NCBI RefSeq assembly: GCF_002081715.1 | Contig: NZ_MUKP01000005.1 | Coordinates: forward strand, 124,001 to 188,000 | From: Nocardia donostiensis | GTDB lineage: Bacteria > Actinomycetota > Actinomycetes > Mycobacteriales > Mycobacteriaceae | Direction of reading: 5' to 3' | Length of the DNA stretch: 64,000 bases | Shown: piece by piece, positions 29,084-40,928 of the stretch | Position numbering within the stretch: position 1 is the first letter of the stretch | Layout of the letters: the number at the start of each line of letters is the position of its first letter | Notes under the pieces: generated by a model | Seen by the model: only the letters and a program-made list of their open reading frames with translations | Database searches by the model: none | What the model was told of the DNA's origin: nothing | Translations under genes and position numbers: made by a program

Positions 29084-29730
29084 GTTCCACGGGCCCGGCT
29101 CGATCCGGCGAACCACAGCCGGGCTGCTTGGCCCACATAGTCGAGGCCGGTGACCACGGTGAGGATCAGCGCCAGCCACATCAGCAGCATCCCAGCAGTG
29201 GCGAATCCGCCGGACAGCGGCAGCAGCAGGAAGCCGATGGCCAGCGATTGCACCAGTGTTTTGAGTTTCCCGCCGCGCCCGGCCGGGATCACGCCGCGGC
29301 GCACCACCGCCAGCCGCAGCAGGGTCACACCTATTTCGCGGCCGCAGATGACGATCGTCATCCACCAGGCCAGATCGCCCAGCACGGACAGTCCGATCAG
29401 CGCCGAGCCGATCAGCGCCTTGTCGGCGATGGGGTCGGCGAGTTTGCCGAAATCGGTGACCAGCCCGTATTTGCGGGCCAGTTGCCCGTCGAAGCGATCG
29501 GTGATGGCGGCGACCGCGAACAGCGCGGCCGCGGTGATTCGCCATGCCGTGTCGTGGCCGTCGTCCACGAACAGGGCGAGCACGAACAGCGGTACCAGCA
29601 CAATCCGCAGCATGGTGAGCACATTGGCGATGTTCAGCAGCGGCACGTCGGTTTCGGCTTGTGCATGCGGCTGCGCTGGGCCTATGGCGGCGAGCGCGTC
29701 CAGTCGGCTCTCGTCGCGTTGCACGCTCAT
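29080..29730 (-). CDS. pgsA: CDP-diacylglycerol-glycerol-3-phosphate 3-phosphatidyltransferase PgsA
   Basis: Integral membrane enzyme that makes phosphatidylglycerophosphate, 216 residues with about five helices. The CDP-alcohol phosphotransferase signature D-G-x2-A-R-x8-G-x3-D-x3-D is complete in FDGQLARKYG followed by DFGKLADPIADK. The N-terminus is a 30-residue soluble tail. M. tuberculosis has several members; the place between clgR/cinA and argA matches pgsA3 (Rv2746c). It overlaps the cinA-like gene and shares a divergent spacer of about 110 bases with argA. Confidence 0.85.
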   Translation of the reverse strand: MSVQRDESRLDALAAIGPAQPHAQAETDVPLLNIANVLTMLRIVLVPLFVLALFVDDGHDTAWRITAAALFAVAAITDRFDGQLARKYGLVTDFGKLADPIADKALIGSALIGLSVLGDLAWWMTIVICGREIGVTLLRLAVVRRGVIPAGRGGKLKTLVQSLAIGFLLLPLSGGFATAGMLLMWLALILTVVTGLDYVGQAARLWFAGSSRARGT

Positions 29731-29840
29731 AGGCGCCTTCCGGTCCAGTCGCGCTGCCCGGCGCGAGGCGTTGAGCGGTACGACTGGGTGTGCGGCACTT
29801 CTCCAGACTATCGGTAGGCGGGCCGACTACTGTGCACCCC

Positions 29841-30392
29841 ATGACCTCACGGGGACCACTGGGTGATTCGACCAGCCATGCGCCCGATGCGCGCACCTCG
29901 GTTCCTGTGGTACGCCGCGCCCGCACCTCTGATGTCCCGTCGATCAAAACCCTGGTCGACGTCTACGCGGGCCGCATCCTGCTGGAGAAGAACCTGGTCA
30001 ACCTGTACGAGGCGGTGCAGGAGTTCTGGGTCGCCGAGTTCGAAGGGCGCCTGGTGGGCTGCGGCGCGCTGCATGTGCTGTGGGCCGACCTGGGTGAGGT
30101 GCGCACCGTTGCTGTGCACCCGGACGTCAAGGGTCGCGGTGTGGGCAAACTCATCGTGGAACGGCTCATTTCCGTGGCCAGGGAGCTGGAACTGCGCCGG
30201 GTGTTCGTGTTGACCTTCGAGGTCGAGTTCTTCAGCAGGCACGGTTTCGTCGAGATCGACGGGACGCCGGTGACGGCGGAGGTGTACGCGGAGATGTGCC
30301 GTTCCTATGACACCGGTGTGGCGGAGTTCCTCGATCTGAGCTACGTGAAACCCAACACACTCGGCAATACTCGGATGCTGCTCGCCCTGTGA
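29841..30392 (+). CDS. argA: Amino-acid N-acetyltransferase (ArgA, Rv2747 type)
   Basis: GNAT-fold enzyme of 183 residues that acetylates L-glutamate at the start of arginine synthesis. The acetyl-CoA binding motif is VAVHPDVKGRGVGKLIVERL; the substrate side has FWVAEFEGRLVGCGALHV and FFSRHGFVEID. It is the short single-domain actinobacterial type, not the E. coli ArgA with a kinase-like domain. ATG 29841 lacks a Shine-Dalgarno sequence and sits about 8 bases after a TACTGT -10-like element, so a leaderless mRNA is possible. Confidence 0.85.
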   Translation: MTSRGPLGDSTSHAPDARTSVPVVRRARTSDVPSIKTLVDVYAGRILLEKNLVNLYEAVQEFWVAEFEGRLVGCGALHVLWADLGEVRTVAVHPDVKGRGVGKLIVERLISVARELELRRVFVLTFEVEFFSRHGFVEIDGTPVTAEVYAEMCRSYDTGVAEFLDLSYVKPNTLGNTRMLLAL

Positions 30393-30453
30393 CATCGATC
30401 GCGGACGTCGATTGCGCCGGTCCGGGCCGTCGCTCACCGACGACCCGGACCTA

Positions 30454-30469
30454 CCGGATGCGGATCCGG
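30454..30469. terminator. Hairpin between argA and terC-like genes
   Basis: CCGGAT and ATCCGG form a 6-bp stem with a 4-base loop in the 77-base gap between two converging genes. Short stem, no T tract. Confidence 0.35.
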
Positions 30470-31450
30470 CTACGAGTTCGTTTTCTGCCGAGTCCGCAGC
30501 AGGCTGGCCACGGTGGCGACGATCAGGACGCCGATGATGACCGACAGCGACAGCGTTGTGGAGATCTCGGGCACGCTGACATGCTCACCGCCGTTGATGA
30601 ACGGCAGGTTGTTTTCGTGCAGCGCGTGCAGCACCAGTTTGACACCGATGAACGCCAGGATCGCGGCCAGACCGTAGGACAGGTAGACCAGCCGGTCGAG
30701 TAGCCCGCCGATCAGGAAGTACAGCTGGCGTAGCCCCATCAGCGCGAACGCATTCGCGGTGAAGACGAGGTAGGGCTCTTCGGTGAGGCCGTAGATGGCG
30801 GGGATGGAGTCGAGCGCGAAGAGCAGGTCGGCGAAGCCGATCGCCAGCAGCGCGAGCAGCAGCGGAGTGACCGCACGTTTGCCGTCGATCTTGGTGATCA
30901 GCTTGTCGCCGTCGTAGGTCTCGGTGGTCGGCAGCACCCGTTTGGCCAGCGCGACGATGCGGCTGTCGCGTTTCTGTTCCTGTTCGACCTCATGGCCGCT
31001 TTCGCGCAGCAGTTTCACGGCGGTGTAGACCAGGAAGATGCCGAACAGGTAGAACACCCAGCTGAATGCGCTGATCGCGGCGGCGCCGACGGCGATGAAC
31101 ACACCGCGCATCACCAGCGCGAGCACGATGCCGATCAGCAGCACCTTCTGCTGATATATCCGCGGCACCGCGAAGGTGGTCATGATGATGAGGAAGACGA
31201 ACAGATTGTCCACCGAGAGCGCTTTCTCGGTGACGAAGCCCGCGTAGTACTCCCCCGAGTAGGTTCCGCCCCATTTCCAGGCGACGATCCCGCCGAACAG
31301 GAGCGCGAGGCCGACATAAACGGCCGACCAGAATCCGGATTCCCGGAAGGTCGGTTCGTGCGGGGTGCGCACATGAGCGAAGAAGTCGAAGACGAACAGG
31401 GCGAGGATCACCGCGATGGTGATCCCCCATTCGAGCGCGGTCACGTGCAT
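30470..31450 (-). CDS. TerC family integral membrane protein
   Basis: Membrane protein of 326 residues with about seven to eight helices. The TerC signature runs through LSVDNLFVFLIIMTTFAVP and GFADLLFALDSIPAIYG, each with an Asp in a helix expected to bind a metal. Relatives (Alx/TerC) export manganese or are linked to tellurite resistance. ATG 31450 gives the family start MHVTALEWGITI. The gene is inserted between argA and ftsK. No riboswitch of the Mn-sensing type was recognised in the 88 bases upstream. Confidence 0.85.
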   Translation of the reverse strand: MHVTALEWGITIAVILALFVFDFFAHVRTPHEPTFRESGFWSAVYVGLALLFGGIVAWKWGGTYSGEYYAGFVTEKALSVDNLFVFLIIMTTFAVPRIYQQKVLLIGIVLALVMRGVFIAVGAAAISAFSWVFYLFGIFLVYTAVKLLRESGHEVEQEQKRDSRIVALAKRVLPTTETYDGDKLITKIDGKRAVTPLLLALLAIGFADLLFALDSIPAIYGLTEEPYLVFTANAFALMGLRQLYFLIGGLLDRLVYLSYGLAAILAFIGVKLVLHALHENNLPFINGGEHVSVPEISTTLSLSVIIGVLIVATVASLLRTRQKTNS

Positions 31451-31538
31451 GCGGTGATCCGTTCGGCAGTACCAGTCATGGCATTCATGATGCCCGATAT
31501 GCCCGTTTGGGTTGACTTGCGGGAGGGTTGCTCGCGGG

Positions 31539-34127
31539 TTATCCCTCGTTCGATTCCGCGGGCTCCTCGCCGCCCCCGCGAATCGACCAGAGCAAACCTT
31601 CCAGATCATCAGGCTTGACGAGCACATCGCGCGCCTTGGAACCTTCGCTCGGTCCCACCACCCCGCGCGTTTCCATCAGGTCCATCAATCGGCCCGCCTT
31701 GGCGAAGCCGACCCGCAGTTTGCGCTGCAGCATCGACGTCGAGCCGAATTGCGAGGTGACGACGAGCTCCACCGCCTGCAGGAACACCTCGAGATCGTCA
31801 CCGATATCCGGGTCGACGTCCTTCTGCTGTCCCGCTTTGGCGGCCGTGACACCCTCGGCGTAGTCGGGTTCGGCCTGATTCTTGGTGAATTCGACAACCG
31901 CGTGGATCTCCTCGTCGCTGATGAACGCGCCCTGCAACCGGATCGGTTTGCCCGCACCCATCGGCAAGAACAGCCCGTCACCCATGCCGATGAGCTTTTC
32001 CGCCCCCGGCTGGTCCAGGATGACCCGGGAATCGGTGAGCGAAGAGGTCGCGAACGCCAGCCGGGACGGCACGTTCGTCTTGATCAGACCGGTGACCACG
32101 TCCACCGACGGACGCTGCGTCGCCAGCACCAGATGGATCCCCGCTGCGCGCGCCTTCTGCGTGATCCGCACGATCGCGTCCTCCACATCGCGCGGGGCGG
32201 TCATCATCAGATCGGCCAGCTCGTCGACGATGGCCAGAATATAGGGATACGGCCGGTACACCCGTTCGCTGCCCAGGGGGGTGGTGATCGCACCCGATTT
32301 GACCTTCTTGTTGAAATCGTCGATATGGCGGACCTTGCTCGCCTGCATGTCCTGATATCGCTGCTCCATCTCCTCCACCAGCCAGGCCAGCGCGGCGGCG
32401 GCTTTCTTCGGCTGGGTGATGATGGGCGTGATCAGATGCGGAATGCCCTCATACGGGGTCAGTTCCACCATTTTGGGGTCGATCAGGATCATCCTGATCT
32501 CGTCCGGGGTCGCGCGCTGCAGCAGCGACACCAGCATCGAGTTGACGAAACTCGACTTACCGGAACCGGTGGAACCGGCGACCAGCAGATGCGGCATCTT
32601 CGCCAGGTTCGCCGAGACGAATTCACCCTCGATGTTCTTACCCAGGCCGATCACCAGTGGGTGATGGTCGTTGCGCGTGGACGGCGCCTTGAGCACATCG
32701 GCCAGCCGCACCAGTTCACGATCGGAATTCGGCACCTCGATACCGACCGCGGATTTACCGGGGATCGGCGCGAGCAGCCGGACGTTCTCGGTGGCGACGG
32801 CGTAGGCGATATTGCGGGCGAGCGCGGTGATCTTCTCGACCTTCACACCGGGACCGAGTTCGACCTCGTATCGGGTGACCGTCGGCCCGCGGACGAAACC
32901 GGTGACCGCGGCGTCGATTTTGAACTGCACCAGCACCTCGGTGATCGCCTCGATCATCGATTCGTTGGCGGCGCTGCGTTTTTTGGGCGGGTCGCCGTCG
33001 GTGAGCAGGTTCATCGGCGGCAGTGTGTAATCGCCCTCGACGACCCGGTCGGGTACGAATTCGGGTTCCGGTGGTGGTGGCGGCGGGGTCTGGTCGACCG
33101 GTTTACGCCTGCGTTTCTTCGGTTCGGCCGGCCCGGTGGTCGCGACAGGGGCGTCTCCCGCGATCGGTTTGGCGTCGCGCAGCGGCGGCGCGCCCAGCAT
33201 TTCGGTGGCCGCGTCAGGCCCGGTGAACTCGTCGGGCGGATAGCTCTCCGCCGGGGAGCGGCCGCGGCGGCGGGAACTGCCCCGGTGCACCGGGAAACCG
33301 TCGGCGTCGTAACCGAAGTCGTCATCGGCGGGCCGGTCGCTGTATTCGTCGCCACCGCTGACGGTGCCGAGGTACTGGCGCAACCGCTCCGGCACTTCAC
33401 GCACCGTGGTTCCGGTCAACAGCAGCACACCGAAGACGATCGCGAGCAACAGGATCGGCACCGACAGCCAGGCCGTCAGCCCCTTGGTCACCGGCCCACC
33501 GATCACGAGTCCGACGAAACCGGCAGCACGGGAACGACCGTGCGCGTCAGTGGGCGCGCCCGCGGCGATATGCCACAGTCCCAGCAGCGGCAGGCCGACC
33601 AGCAGCCCACCCAGCACCAGCCGGGGCCGGATCTCCGGCCGCGGTTCGGTGCGCATCAGGGTGGCGGCGATCGCTACAGCCACGAACGGCAGGGCCGCCG
33701 ACGCTGACCCGGATACGGCACGAATTGCGGTCTCGACCCACTGTCCGACGGGTCCGCCCGCGGATAGCCACACCGCCGCCGCGATCACCGCGCTGACCGC
33801 GATCAACCCCAGCGCGATGCCGTCGCGGCGGTGGCCGTGCTCGATATCCCCGGCGCGGCTGAGTGCGCGGGTGGTGGCGCCGAGACCACGCGCGGCCATG
33901 GTCCAGCCGCTGCTGACTGCCCGGGTGATCACCGTCAGCGGTGCGGTGTTGGAGCTGGGCCCGGACCGGGCGGGTCGGGCCGCCGGTCGGCGCGGCGTCG
34001 CGGTCCGCGGACGCGAGGCGGTACGGGAGCGCGCCGTGGCCGAACGAGAACGTGCCGCGGTGGTCCGCCCCCGAGCCGATCCCGCCCGCGCCCGAGTTGT
34101 CGTGGTGCTGCGGGACTTACCTGCCAT
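31539..34127 (-). CDS. ftsK: DNA translocase FtsK
   Basis: Septal DNA pump, 862 residues. Residues 1-60 are an unusual Ser/Thr/Arg/Ala-rich basic tail; four transmembrane helices lie between about 105 and 240; a Pro/Arg-rich linker follows to about 350; the motor domain has Walker [10 protein letters not shown] (518-526), Walker B region [14 protein letters not shown] and the [10 protein letters not shown] motif. The C-terminal gamma domain begins near [20 protein letters not shown]. It is on the short side of the range for actinobacterial FtsK. ATG 34127 is used. It sits 88 bases before the TerC gene. Confidence 0.95.
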   Translation of the reverse strand: MAGKSRSTTTTRARAGSARGRTTAARSRSATARSRTASRPRTATPRRPAARPARSGPSSNTAPLTVITRAVSSGWTMAARGLGATTRALSRAGDIEHGHRRDGIALGLIAVSAVIAAAVWLSAGGPVGQWVETAIRAVSGSASAALPFVAVAIAATLMRTEPRPEIRPRLVLGGLLVGLPLLGLWHIAAGAPTDAHGRSRAAGFVGLVIGGPVTKGLTAWLSVPILLLAIVFGVLLLTGTTVREVPERLRQYLGTVSGGDEYSDRPADDDFGYDADGFPVHRGSSRRRGRSPAESYPPDEFTGPDAATEMLGAPPLRDAKPIAGDAPVATTGPAEPKKRRRKPVDQTPPPPPPEPEFVPDRVVEGDYTLPPMNLLTDGDPPKKRSAANESMIEAITEVLVQFKIDAAVTGFVRGPTVTRYEVELGPGVKVEKITALARNIAYAVATENVRLLAPIPGKSAVGIEVPNSDRELVRLADVLKAPSTRNDHHPLVIGLGKNIEGEFVSANLAKMPHLLVAGSTGSGKSSFVNSMLVSLLQRATPDEIRMILIDPKMVELTPYEGIPHLITPIITQPKKAAAALAWLVEEMEQRYQDMQASKVRHIDDFNKKVKSGAITTPLGSERVYRPYPYILAIVDELADLMMTAPRDVEDAIVRITQKARAAGIHLVLATQRPSVDVVTGLIKTNVPSRLAFATSSLTDSRVILDQPGAEKLIGMGDGLFLPMGAGKPIRLQGAFISDEEIHAVVEFTKNQAEPDYAEGVTAAKAGQQKDVDPDIGDDLEVFLQAVELVVTSQFGSTSMLQRKLRVGFAKAGRLMDLMETRGVVGPSEGSKARDVLVKPDDLEGLLWSIRGGGEEPAESNEG

Positions 34128-34261
34128 GGCCTCAGGCTAGTCGTAAACGCCCCATACGGACCATCCGCAACACTGGTAACGGCGGTCTCGGCTGGCCGAA
34201 ACGACTGCCACACCGAGGCTGAAAAAGCCCGCTAACGCTCGAAAACCCCGCTGACGGTCGC

Positions 34262-34885
34262 TCATACAGAACGGTCGAGGGCGAGCACCGCCTGCACGGC
34301 CTCCGGTTCTCCCGCCGTCTCGATACGAACCTGGTCGCGCCCGAAGGCATGCAGCAGCAATTCGGCGGCCGGACCGGTCAAGGTGACGATATCGCCGTCG
34401 CGGGCACCGACACGTATCCGCTCGCCCTCGGTATCGACCAACTCGATCGGCACCGGCGATGCGCGGTAGGTCATCGGGCCCATCTTCTTCAGCACTGCCC
34501 ACAGGTGCCGTTGATCGGCAGGCGACAGGTCTCGCGGCGCCCAGTCCGGCGCAGCCCGGCGCACGTCTTCGTGATGGACGAACATTTCGCTCAGGTTCAC
34601 CAACGCGTCCACCGGCCGCAGCGGCGACCACCATGGCGGACCGGAACGCACCTGGTCCAGCAACACGGGAAACGGGCGGCGCGCGACTTTGTCCTGCACC
34701 CGCTTCAGGTGTGAAGCGAAGGGCCGCAACAGGATTCCCGGCGCGGCATCCATTCGGCGCTCGCGCACGATCAGATGCGCGGCCAGATCGCGCACCGTCC
34801 ATTCCCCGGACAGCGTCGGGGCGTCCGGGCCCACAGCGTCCATCGTGTCGACGAGCGCGCGCCGTTCCCGCCGAGCCATGCTCAT
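34262..34885 (-). CDS. TIGR03085 family metal-binding protein (DinB-like)
   Basis: Protein of 207 residues in the maleylpyruvate-isomerase/DinB-like superfamily, in the actinobacterial subfamily TIGR03085. The four-helix bundle metal ligands would be His in LAAHLIVRER near residue 37 and the paired His in FVHHEDVRR. Relatives are mycothiol-dependent isomerases or transferases; the subfamily has no assigned reaction. The C-terminal half holds the sterol-carrier-like domain with TLTGPAAELLLHAFGR. ATG 34885 or the next ATG at 34879 may start it. It is 134 bases upstream of ftsK. Confidence 0.8.
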   Translation of the reverse strand: MSMARRERRALVDTMDAVGPDAPTLSGEWTVRDLAAHLIVRERRMDAAPGILLRPFASHLKRVQDKVARRPFPVLLDQVRSGPPWWSPLRPVDALVNLSEMFVHHEDVRRAAPDWAPRDLSPADQRHLWAVLKKMGPMTYRASPVPIELVDTEGERIRVGARDGDIVTLTGPAAELLLHAFGRDQVRIETAGEPEAVQAVLALDRSV

Positions 34886-34998
34886 GGCCCCAATCTAGCC
34901 GACCGGCCCCCTGGGCTGCGGGACCTCGAGGGGGTGTACCCCAGGTTCTGGGGCAGCGTATCGGTTGCCCTTCCCAGAGTCGCTATGTAACTTGTCAC

Positions 34999-35022
34999 TC
35001 GGTCCATAGGGTCGTGGACCGA
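34999..35022. promoter_or_regulatory. Dyad before the DUF4189 gene
   Basis: TCGGTCCA and TGGACCGA are 8-base arms with an 8-base spacer, ending 10 bases before the ATG at 35033. It may be an operator or a leader hairpin; no regulator gene is adjacent. Confidence 0.3.
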
Positions 35023-35032
35023 ATACTCATAG

Positions 35033-35428
35033 ATGGGAACACCTTTGAAGAAGATTCTCACCGTTGCCGCCGTGCTGGTGGCGACGGTCGGCTCCATGCT
35101 GACCGCCTCCGTCACCCCCGCCCATGCGCAGTACGAAAGCTACTACGGCGCTATCGCGGTGTCCCTGTCCACCGGCCGCTACGGCTACTCCTACGACTAC
35201 CCTAGCTACGCTGCCGCCGAAGCGAGCGCGGAGGACCGCTGCGGTGTCGCCGACTGTGTCGCGAAGATCTCGTGGCGCAACGGCTGTGGCGCGCTGGCGG
35301 TCTCGTCGAACTACTTCAGCTACGGCGCGGCGGCCACCCGGTCGGGTGCGCGGAGGGAGGCGTTGGCCAACAACCCCGGCAACGCCTACATCGAGCACTG
35401 GAACTGCACTTCCGGCTACTCGCTGTGA
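35033..35428 (+). CDS. Exported DUF4189 protein
   Basis: Secreted protein of 131 residues. A Sec signal peptide (KKILTVAAVLVATVGSMLTA) ends with AHA before QYESYYG, a good signal-peptidase site. The mature part has four Cys (RCGVADC, NGCGAL, WNC), compatible with disulfides, and the family segment DYPSYAAAEASAEDRCG. DUF4189 proteins are small exported proteins of unknown role. ATG 35033 is annotated; TTG 35045 with GGGAAC just upstream would give the more usual start MKKIL. Confidence 0.75.
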   Translation: MGTPLKKILTVAAVLVATVGSMLTASVTPAHAQYESYYGAIAVSLSTGRYGYSYDYPSYAAAEASAEDRCGVADCVAKISWRNGCGALAVSSNYFSYGAAATRSGARREALANNPGNAYIEHWNCTSGYSL

Positions 35429-35489
35429 TCCTGACACCCACTCTTCGCCGGCTTTCGCCGCATTCGTGACTACCTCAGTAGGGGAAACC

Positions 35490-36050
35490 GTGAAAATCCG
35501 TCCATTCCGGGTCGTGGCCGCCGTGACGATGGCCGCCGCCGCCCTCACGTTCACCGCTTGCAGTTCCGACGACAGTTCCTCGGCCGACTCCGCCGCCCCC
35601 ACTTCCCAGGCGGCCGGTGAGTTCGAGTCCGGTAAGAGCAGCGAAGGCAAGGAGGAGGGTGTCGCGCCCGCGCCGACCACCCCGCCGAACCTGCCCAAGC
35701 CGACCGCAGAAGAACTGAACGACAAGATCAACCGCGCGCTGGATTCCGCGGTCAGCGAAGAGGAGAAGCTGACCTGGATCGAGGATGCCGAACAGGATCC
35801 GCAGCTGGTCGACAAGCTCGTCGAAGCGGCCAAGAAGAACAACGTCGAGGTCAAGATCGTCAATGTCGGCGAGCCGAAGGACGGCAAGCTGAAGGCCGAC
35901 GCCGAGGTCACCATCGACGGCAGCCCCGTGGAGAACGCCTCGGTCGACTTCGTCGCCGAGGGTGATCAGTGGAAGATCGCGCACCAGTTCGCGTGCAATA
36001 TCGTCAAGTCGGCTCAGCTCGACTCCGCTGCCTGCCAGCCGACGGAGTGA
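35490..36050 (+). CDS. Lipoprotein with MTB12-like C-terminal domain
   Basis: Lipoprotein of 186 residues. The N-terminus has a basic start, a hydrophobic stretch VVAAVTMAAAALTF and a lipobox-like TAC (Cys27). A Ser/Glu/Pro-rich linker to about 70 is followed by a globular domain starting PTAEELNDKINRAL and ending VDFVAEGDQWKIAHQFACNI. This pattern resembles the low-molecular-weight antigen MTB12 family of mycobacteria, whose role is unknown; the assignment is from memory. GTG 35490 has AGGGGAAA upstream. A strong terminator follows. Confidence 0.7.
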   Translation: MKIRPFRVVAAVTMAAAALTFTACSSDDSSSADSAAPTSQAAGEFESGKSSEGKEEGVAPAPTTPPNLPKPTAEELNDKINRALDSAVSEEEKLTWIEDAEQDPQLVDKLVEAAKKNNVEVKIVNVGEPKDGKLKADAEVTIDGSPVENASVDFVAEGDQWKIAHQFACNIVKSAQLDSAACQPTE

Positions 36051-36082
36051 ACCAGCGGCGACGGTAGCTTCGCCTGAACCCG

Positions 36083-36111
36083 AAACCCCGGAGGCCGCGC
36101 CTCCGGGGTTT
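36083..36111. terminator. Strong bidirectional terminator
   Basis: AAACCCCGGAGGC and GCCTCCGGGGTTT form a perfect 13-bp stem with a 3-base loop, followed by CGTTTG on the plus strand. The A/T ends make it a usable intrinsic terminator in both directions, between the converging lipoprotein and RNase J genes. Confidence 0.85.
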
Positions 36112-36141
36112 CGTTTGTCCTGGTGCGCCGGAGCCCCGGCC

Positions 36142-39119
<2,978 letters not shown>

Positions 39120-39184
39120 TTACAGGATTACGAACCGGGCTCCCTCCCTTCACCGCACTACTATGGCGCCACCTCACCCCTTGA

Positions 39185-39217
39185 ATGACATCAATTATGG
39201 CGTCACACTGATGTCAT
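39185..39217. promoter_or_regulatory. Inverted repeat overlapping the start codon of the RHH gene
   Basis: ATGACATCA and TGATGTCAT are perfect 9-base arms with a 15-base spacer that includes a TATGGC -10-like element. The right arm covers the ATG at 39216. The product of that gene is a ribbon-helix-helix protein, so the site could be its own operator; binding is inferred. Confidence 0.5.
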
Positions 39218-39677
39218 GGATTTGAACGAATACACCGCCCGCCTACGCGAAGACCTGGTGGCAGCCGCGGCGCTCGGCGACGAGAAAACGCAGGCCACAG
39301 CCGCAGCGCTGGCCGCGGCGGTGGAAAGCTCCGCCCGATTGCTGCTGCTGTCGGCGCTGTCGGAGCTGGCAGGTGAGGTCAGCGCGGCGCTCGGCGACCG
39401 CAGCGTGCACGTGACACTGGACGGAAGCCGAGCCACCGTCGATGTGCGCAAGAACCCGGTTGCCGGTACGGACAACCTGGGCTTCGAGGATATGACCGGC
39501 GATATCAGCCGGGTGACGTTGCGGCTGGTCGAGCAGGTGAAGTCGAAGGCCGAAGAGGCAGCCGCCCAGAGCGGACAGTCGCTCAACTCGTGGCTGTCGG
39601 GCGTGGTGTCCGGGGCATTGCGCGAACAGATGCGCGGTTATGGCGGCCCGCAGCGCGGAAACCCCGACCCCAGCTGA
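39216..39677 (+). CDS. HicB-like ribbon-helix-helix protein
   Basis: Soluble protein of 153 residues. Residues 1-90 are helical then beta (HVTLDGSRATVDVRKNP), unlike a classic HicB fold; residues 97-139 form a ribbon-helix-helix of the type ISRVTLRLVEQVKSKAEEAA followed by QSGQSLNSWLSGVVSGAL, which binds DNA as a dimer of strands. No toxin-like partner follows: the next gene on the other strand is a YcaQ-like glycosylase. The ATG 39216 lies in an inverted repeat and there is no Shine-Dalgarno sequence, so the mRNA may be leaderless. Confidence 0.75.
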   Translation: MDLNEYTARLREDLVAAAALGDEKTQATAAALAAAVESSARLLLLSALSELAGEVSAALGDRSVHVTLDGSRATVDVRKNPVAGTDNLGFEDMTGDISRVTLRLVEQVKSKAEEAAAQSGQSLNSWLSGVVSGALREQMRGYGGPQRGNPDPS

Positions 39678-39685
39678 ACCGCAGC

Positions 39686-40894
39686 TCAGAGCAGCTCGGC
39701 CAGGTCGCCACGGTCACCGATGACGACCTCGTCGAGTTCGAGCCAGTCGGCCAGCTCACGCAGCGCCGTCCGCAGTGCTGCGGCGGTGGCGGGTGTGCGG
39801 TGACCAGGTTCGGCGAACGCGGCGGGGGCGAGCAACCGGCCCGCACCGCGCTCGGCGCGCAGGTCGACTCGGCCCACCAGCTCGCCGTCGAGCAAGAAGG
39901 GGAAAACGTAGTATCCGTGCACCCGCTTGTGCTCGGGAGTGTAGATCTCGAGGCGGTAGCGGAAATCGAAAATCCGTTCGGTGCGAGCGCGGAAAAATAT
40001 CAGCGGGTCGAACGGGCACAGCAGCGCCGCCCCGGTGATCCGGCGCGGCGTCACCGCGCCCGCGCGCAGATAGCCGGGGGCGCCCCAGCCTGCGACCTCG
40101 ACAGGGATCAACTCTCCGGCGTCGACCAGATCGGCGATGGCCGGTTCGGTCTGGCTGCGGTGCAGCCGGTAGTAGTCGCGCAGATCGGGTTCGGTGGCCA
40201 CACCGAGGGCGGTGGCGGCGCGGCGGACCAGTTCGCGCACCGCATCGGTTTCACCGATGTCGCGGGCCAGTATCGATGCGGGGATCACCCGCTCGGTCAG
40301 ATCGTAATGCCGGGTGAAACCGACCCGGGCGGCGGCGGAGAGCTCACCGGCGGCGAAGAGCTGTTCGCAGACCAGTTTGGTGTCGCTCAGGTTCCACCAG
40401 GAACCTTTCGGCCGTGGTTTGTCCAGTTCCAGATGCCGCTCCACCTGGCCCGCCGACAGCGGCCCGGATTCGGAGATGACGTCGAGGATGTCCTTACCCA
40501 GTGTGGGGTTGCGTTCCACCGCTGCACGCATTCCGGACCATCGGCCGTACCGGTAACGATGCATCCGCCAGCGCATCAGCGGCCAATCCTCGACCGGGAT
40601 GAGCGCGGCTTCGTGCGCCCAGTACTCCACCAGCGCGCGGGGACGGCGGGTGCCATTGGTGTGCAGGGCCCAGGCGGCATCGTCGAGCAATGAGCGGTCG
40701 TAGCCGCCGATCCGACTGAATACGGGCGCATAATGCGCCCGAACCACAGCCGACACCGAATCCAGTTGCAGCAACTGTGTCCGGTCCAGCACACCGAGCA
40801 CGGTGCGCCGGGTGACGCGCTGCGGTACCGGTTTACCGAATCCCTGTGCGGCCAAGGCGGTCCGCCGCGCGGCCGCCGCACTCATCCTGCGCAT
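39686..40894 (-). CDS. YcaQ/AlkX-like crosslink-repair DNA glycosylase
   Basis: HTH_42-superfamily protein of 402 residues that would remove alkylated or crosslinked bases. The N-terminal winged-helix block has RTQLLQLDSVSAVVRAHY, with Gln43 and Asp45 forming the QxD pair described for E. coli YcaQ (AlkZ has QxQ). The middle segment YWAHEAALIPVEDWPLMRWR and C-terminal FDPLIFFRARTERIFDFRYR are typical. Several starts are possible (40912, 40894 or 40885); none has a good ribosome site. It is convergent with the RHH gene, 8 bases apart. Confidence 0.8.
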   Translation of the reverse strand: MRRMSAAAARRTALAAQGFGKPVPQRVTRRTVLGVLDRTQLLQLDSVSAVVRAHYAPVFSRIGGYDRSLLDDAAWALHTNGTRRPRALVEYWAHEAALIPVEDWPLMRWRMHRYRYGRWSGMRAAVERNPTLGKDILDVISESGPLSAGQVERHLELDKPRPKGSWWNLSDTKLVCEQLFAAGELSAAARVGFTRHYDLTERVIPASILARDIGETDAVRELVRRAATALGVATEPDLRDYYRLHRSQTEPAIADLVDAGELIPVEVAGWGAPGYLRAGAVTPRRITGAALLCPFDPLIFFRARTERIFDFRYRLEIYTPEHKRVHGYYVFPFLLDGELVGRVDLRAERGAGRLLAPAAFAEPGHRTPATAAALRTALRELADWLELDEVVIGDRGDLAELL

Positions 40895-40928
40895 GGTCGA
40901 ACACCATGCCACGCCGGTCCGACATATT

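Noticed and set aside
31451-31538. Mn-sensing riboswitch before the TerC gene
   Set aside because: Only 88 bases are available and I find no paired elements of the yybP-ykoY type.
31512-33707. A 731-codon open frame opposite ftsK
   Set aside because: Composition shadow of ftsK: His/Arg/Asp-rich, without motifs or start signals.
39216-39677. HicAB toxin-antitoxin pair
   Set aside because: The RHH gene has no small toxin-like partner; the adjacent gene encodes a large YcaQ-like glycosylase on the other strand.
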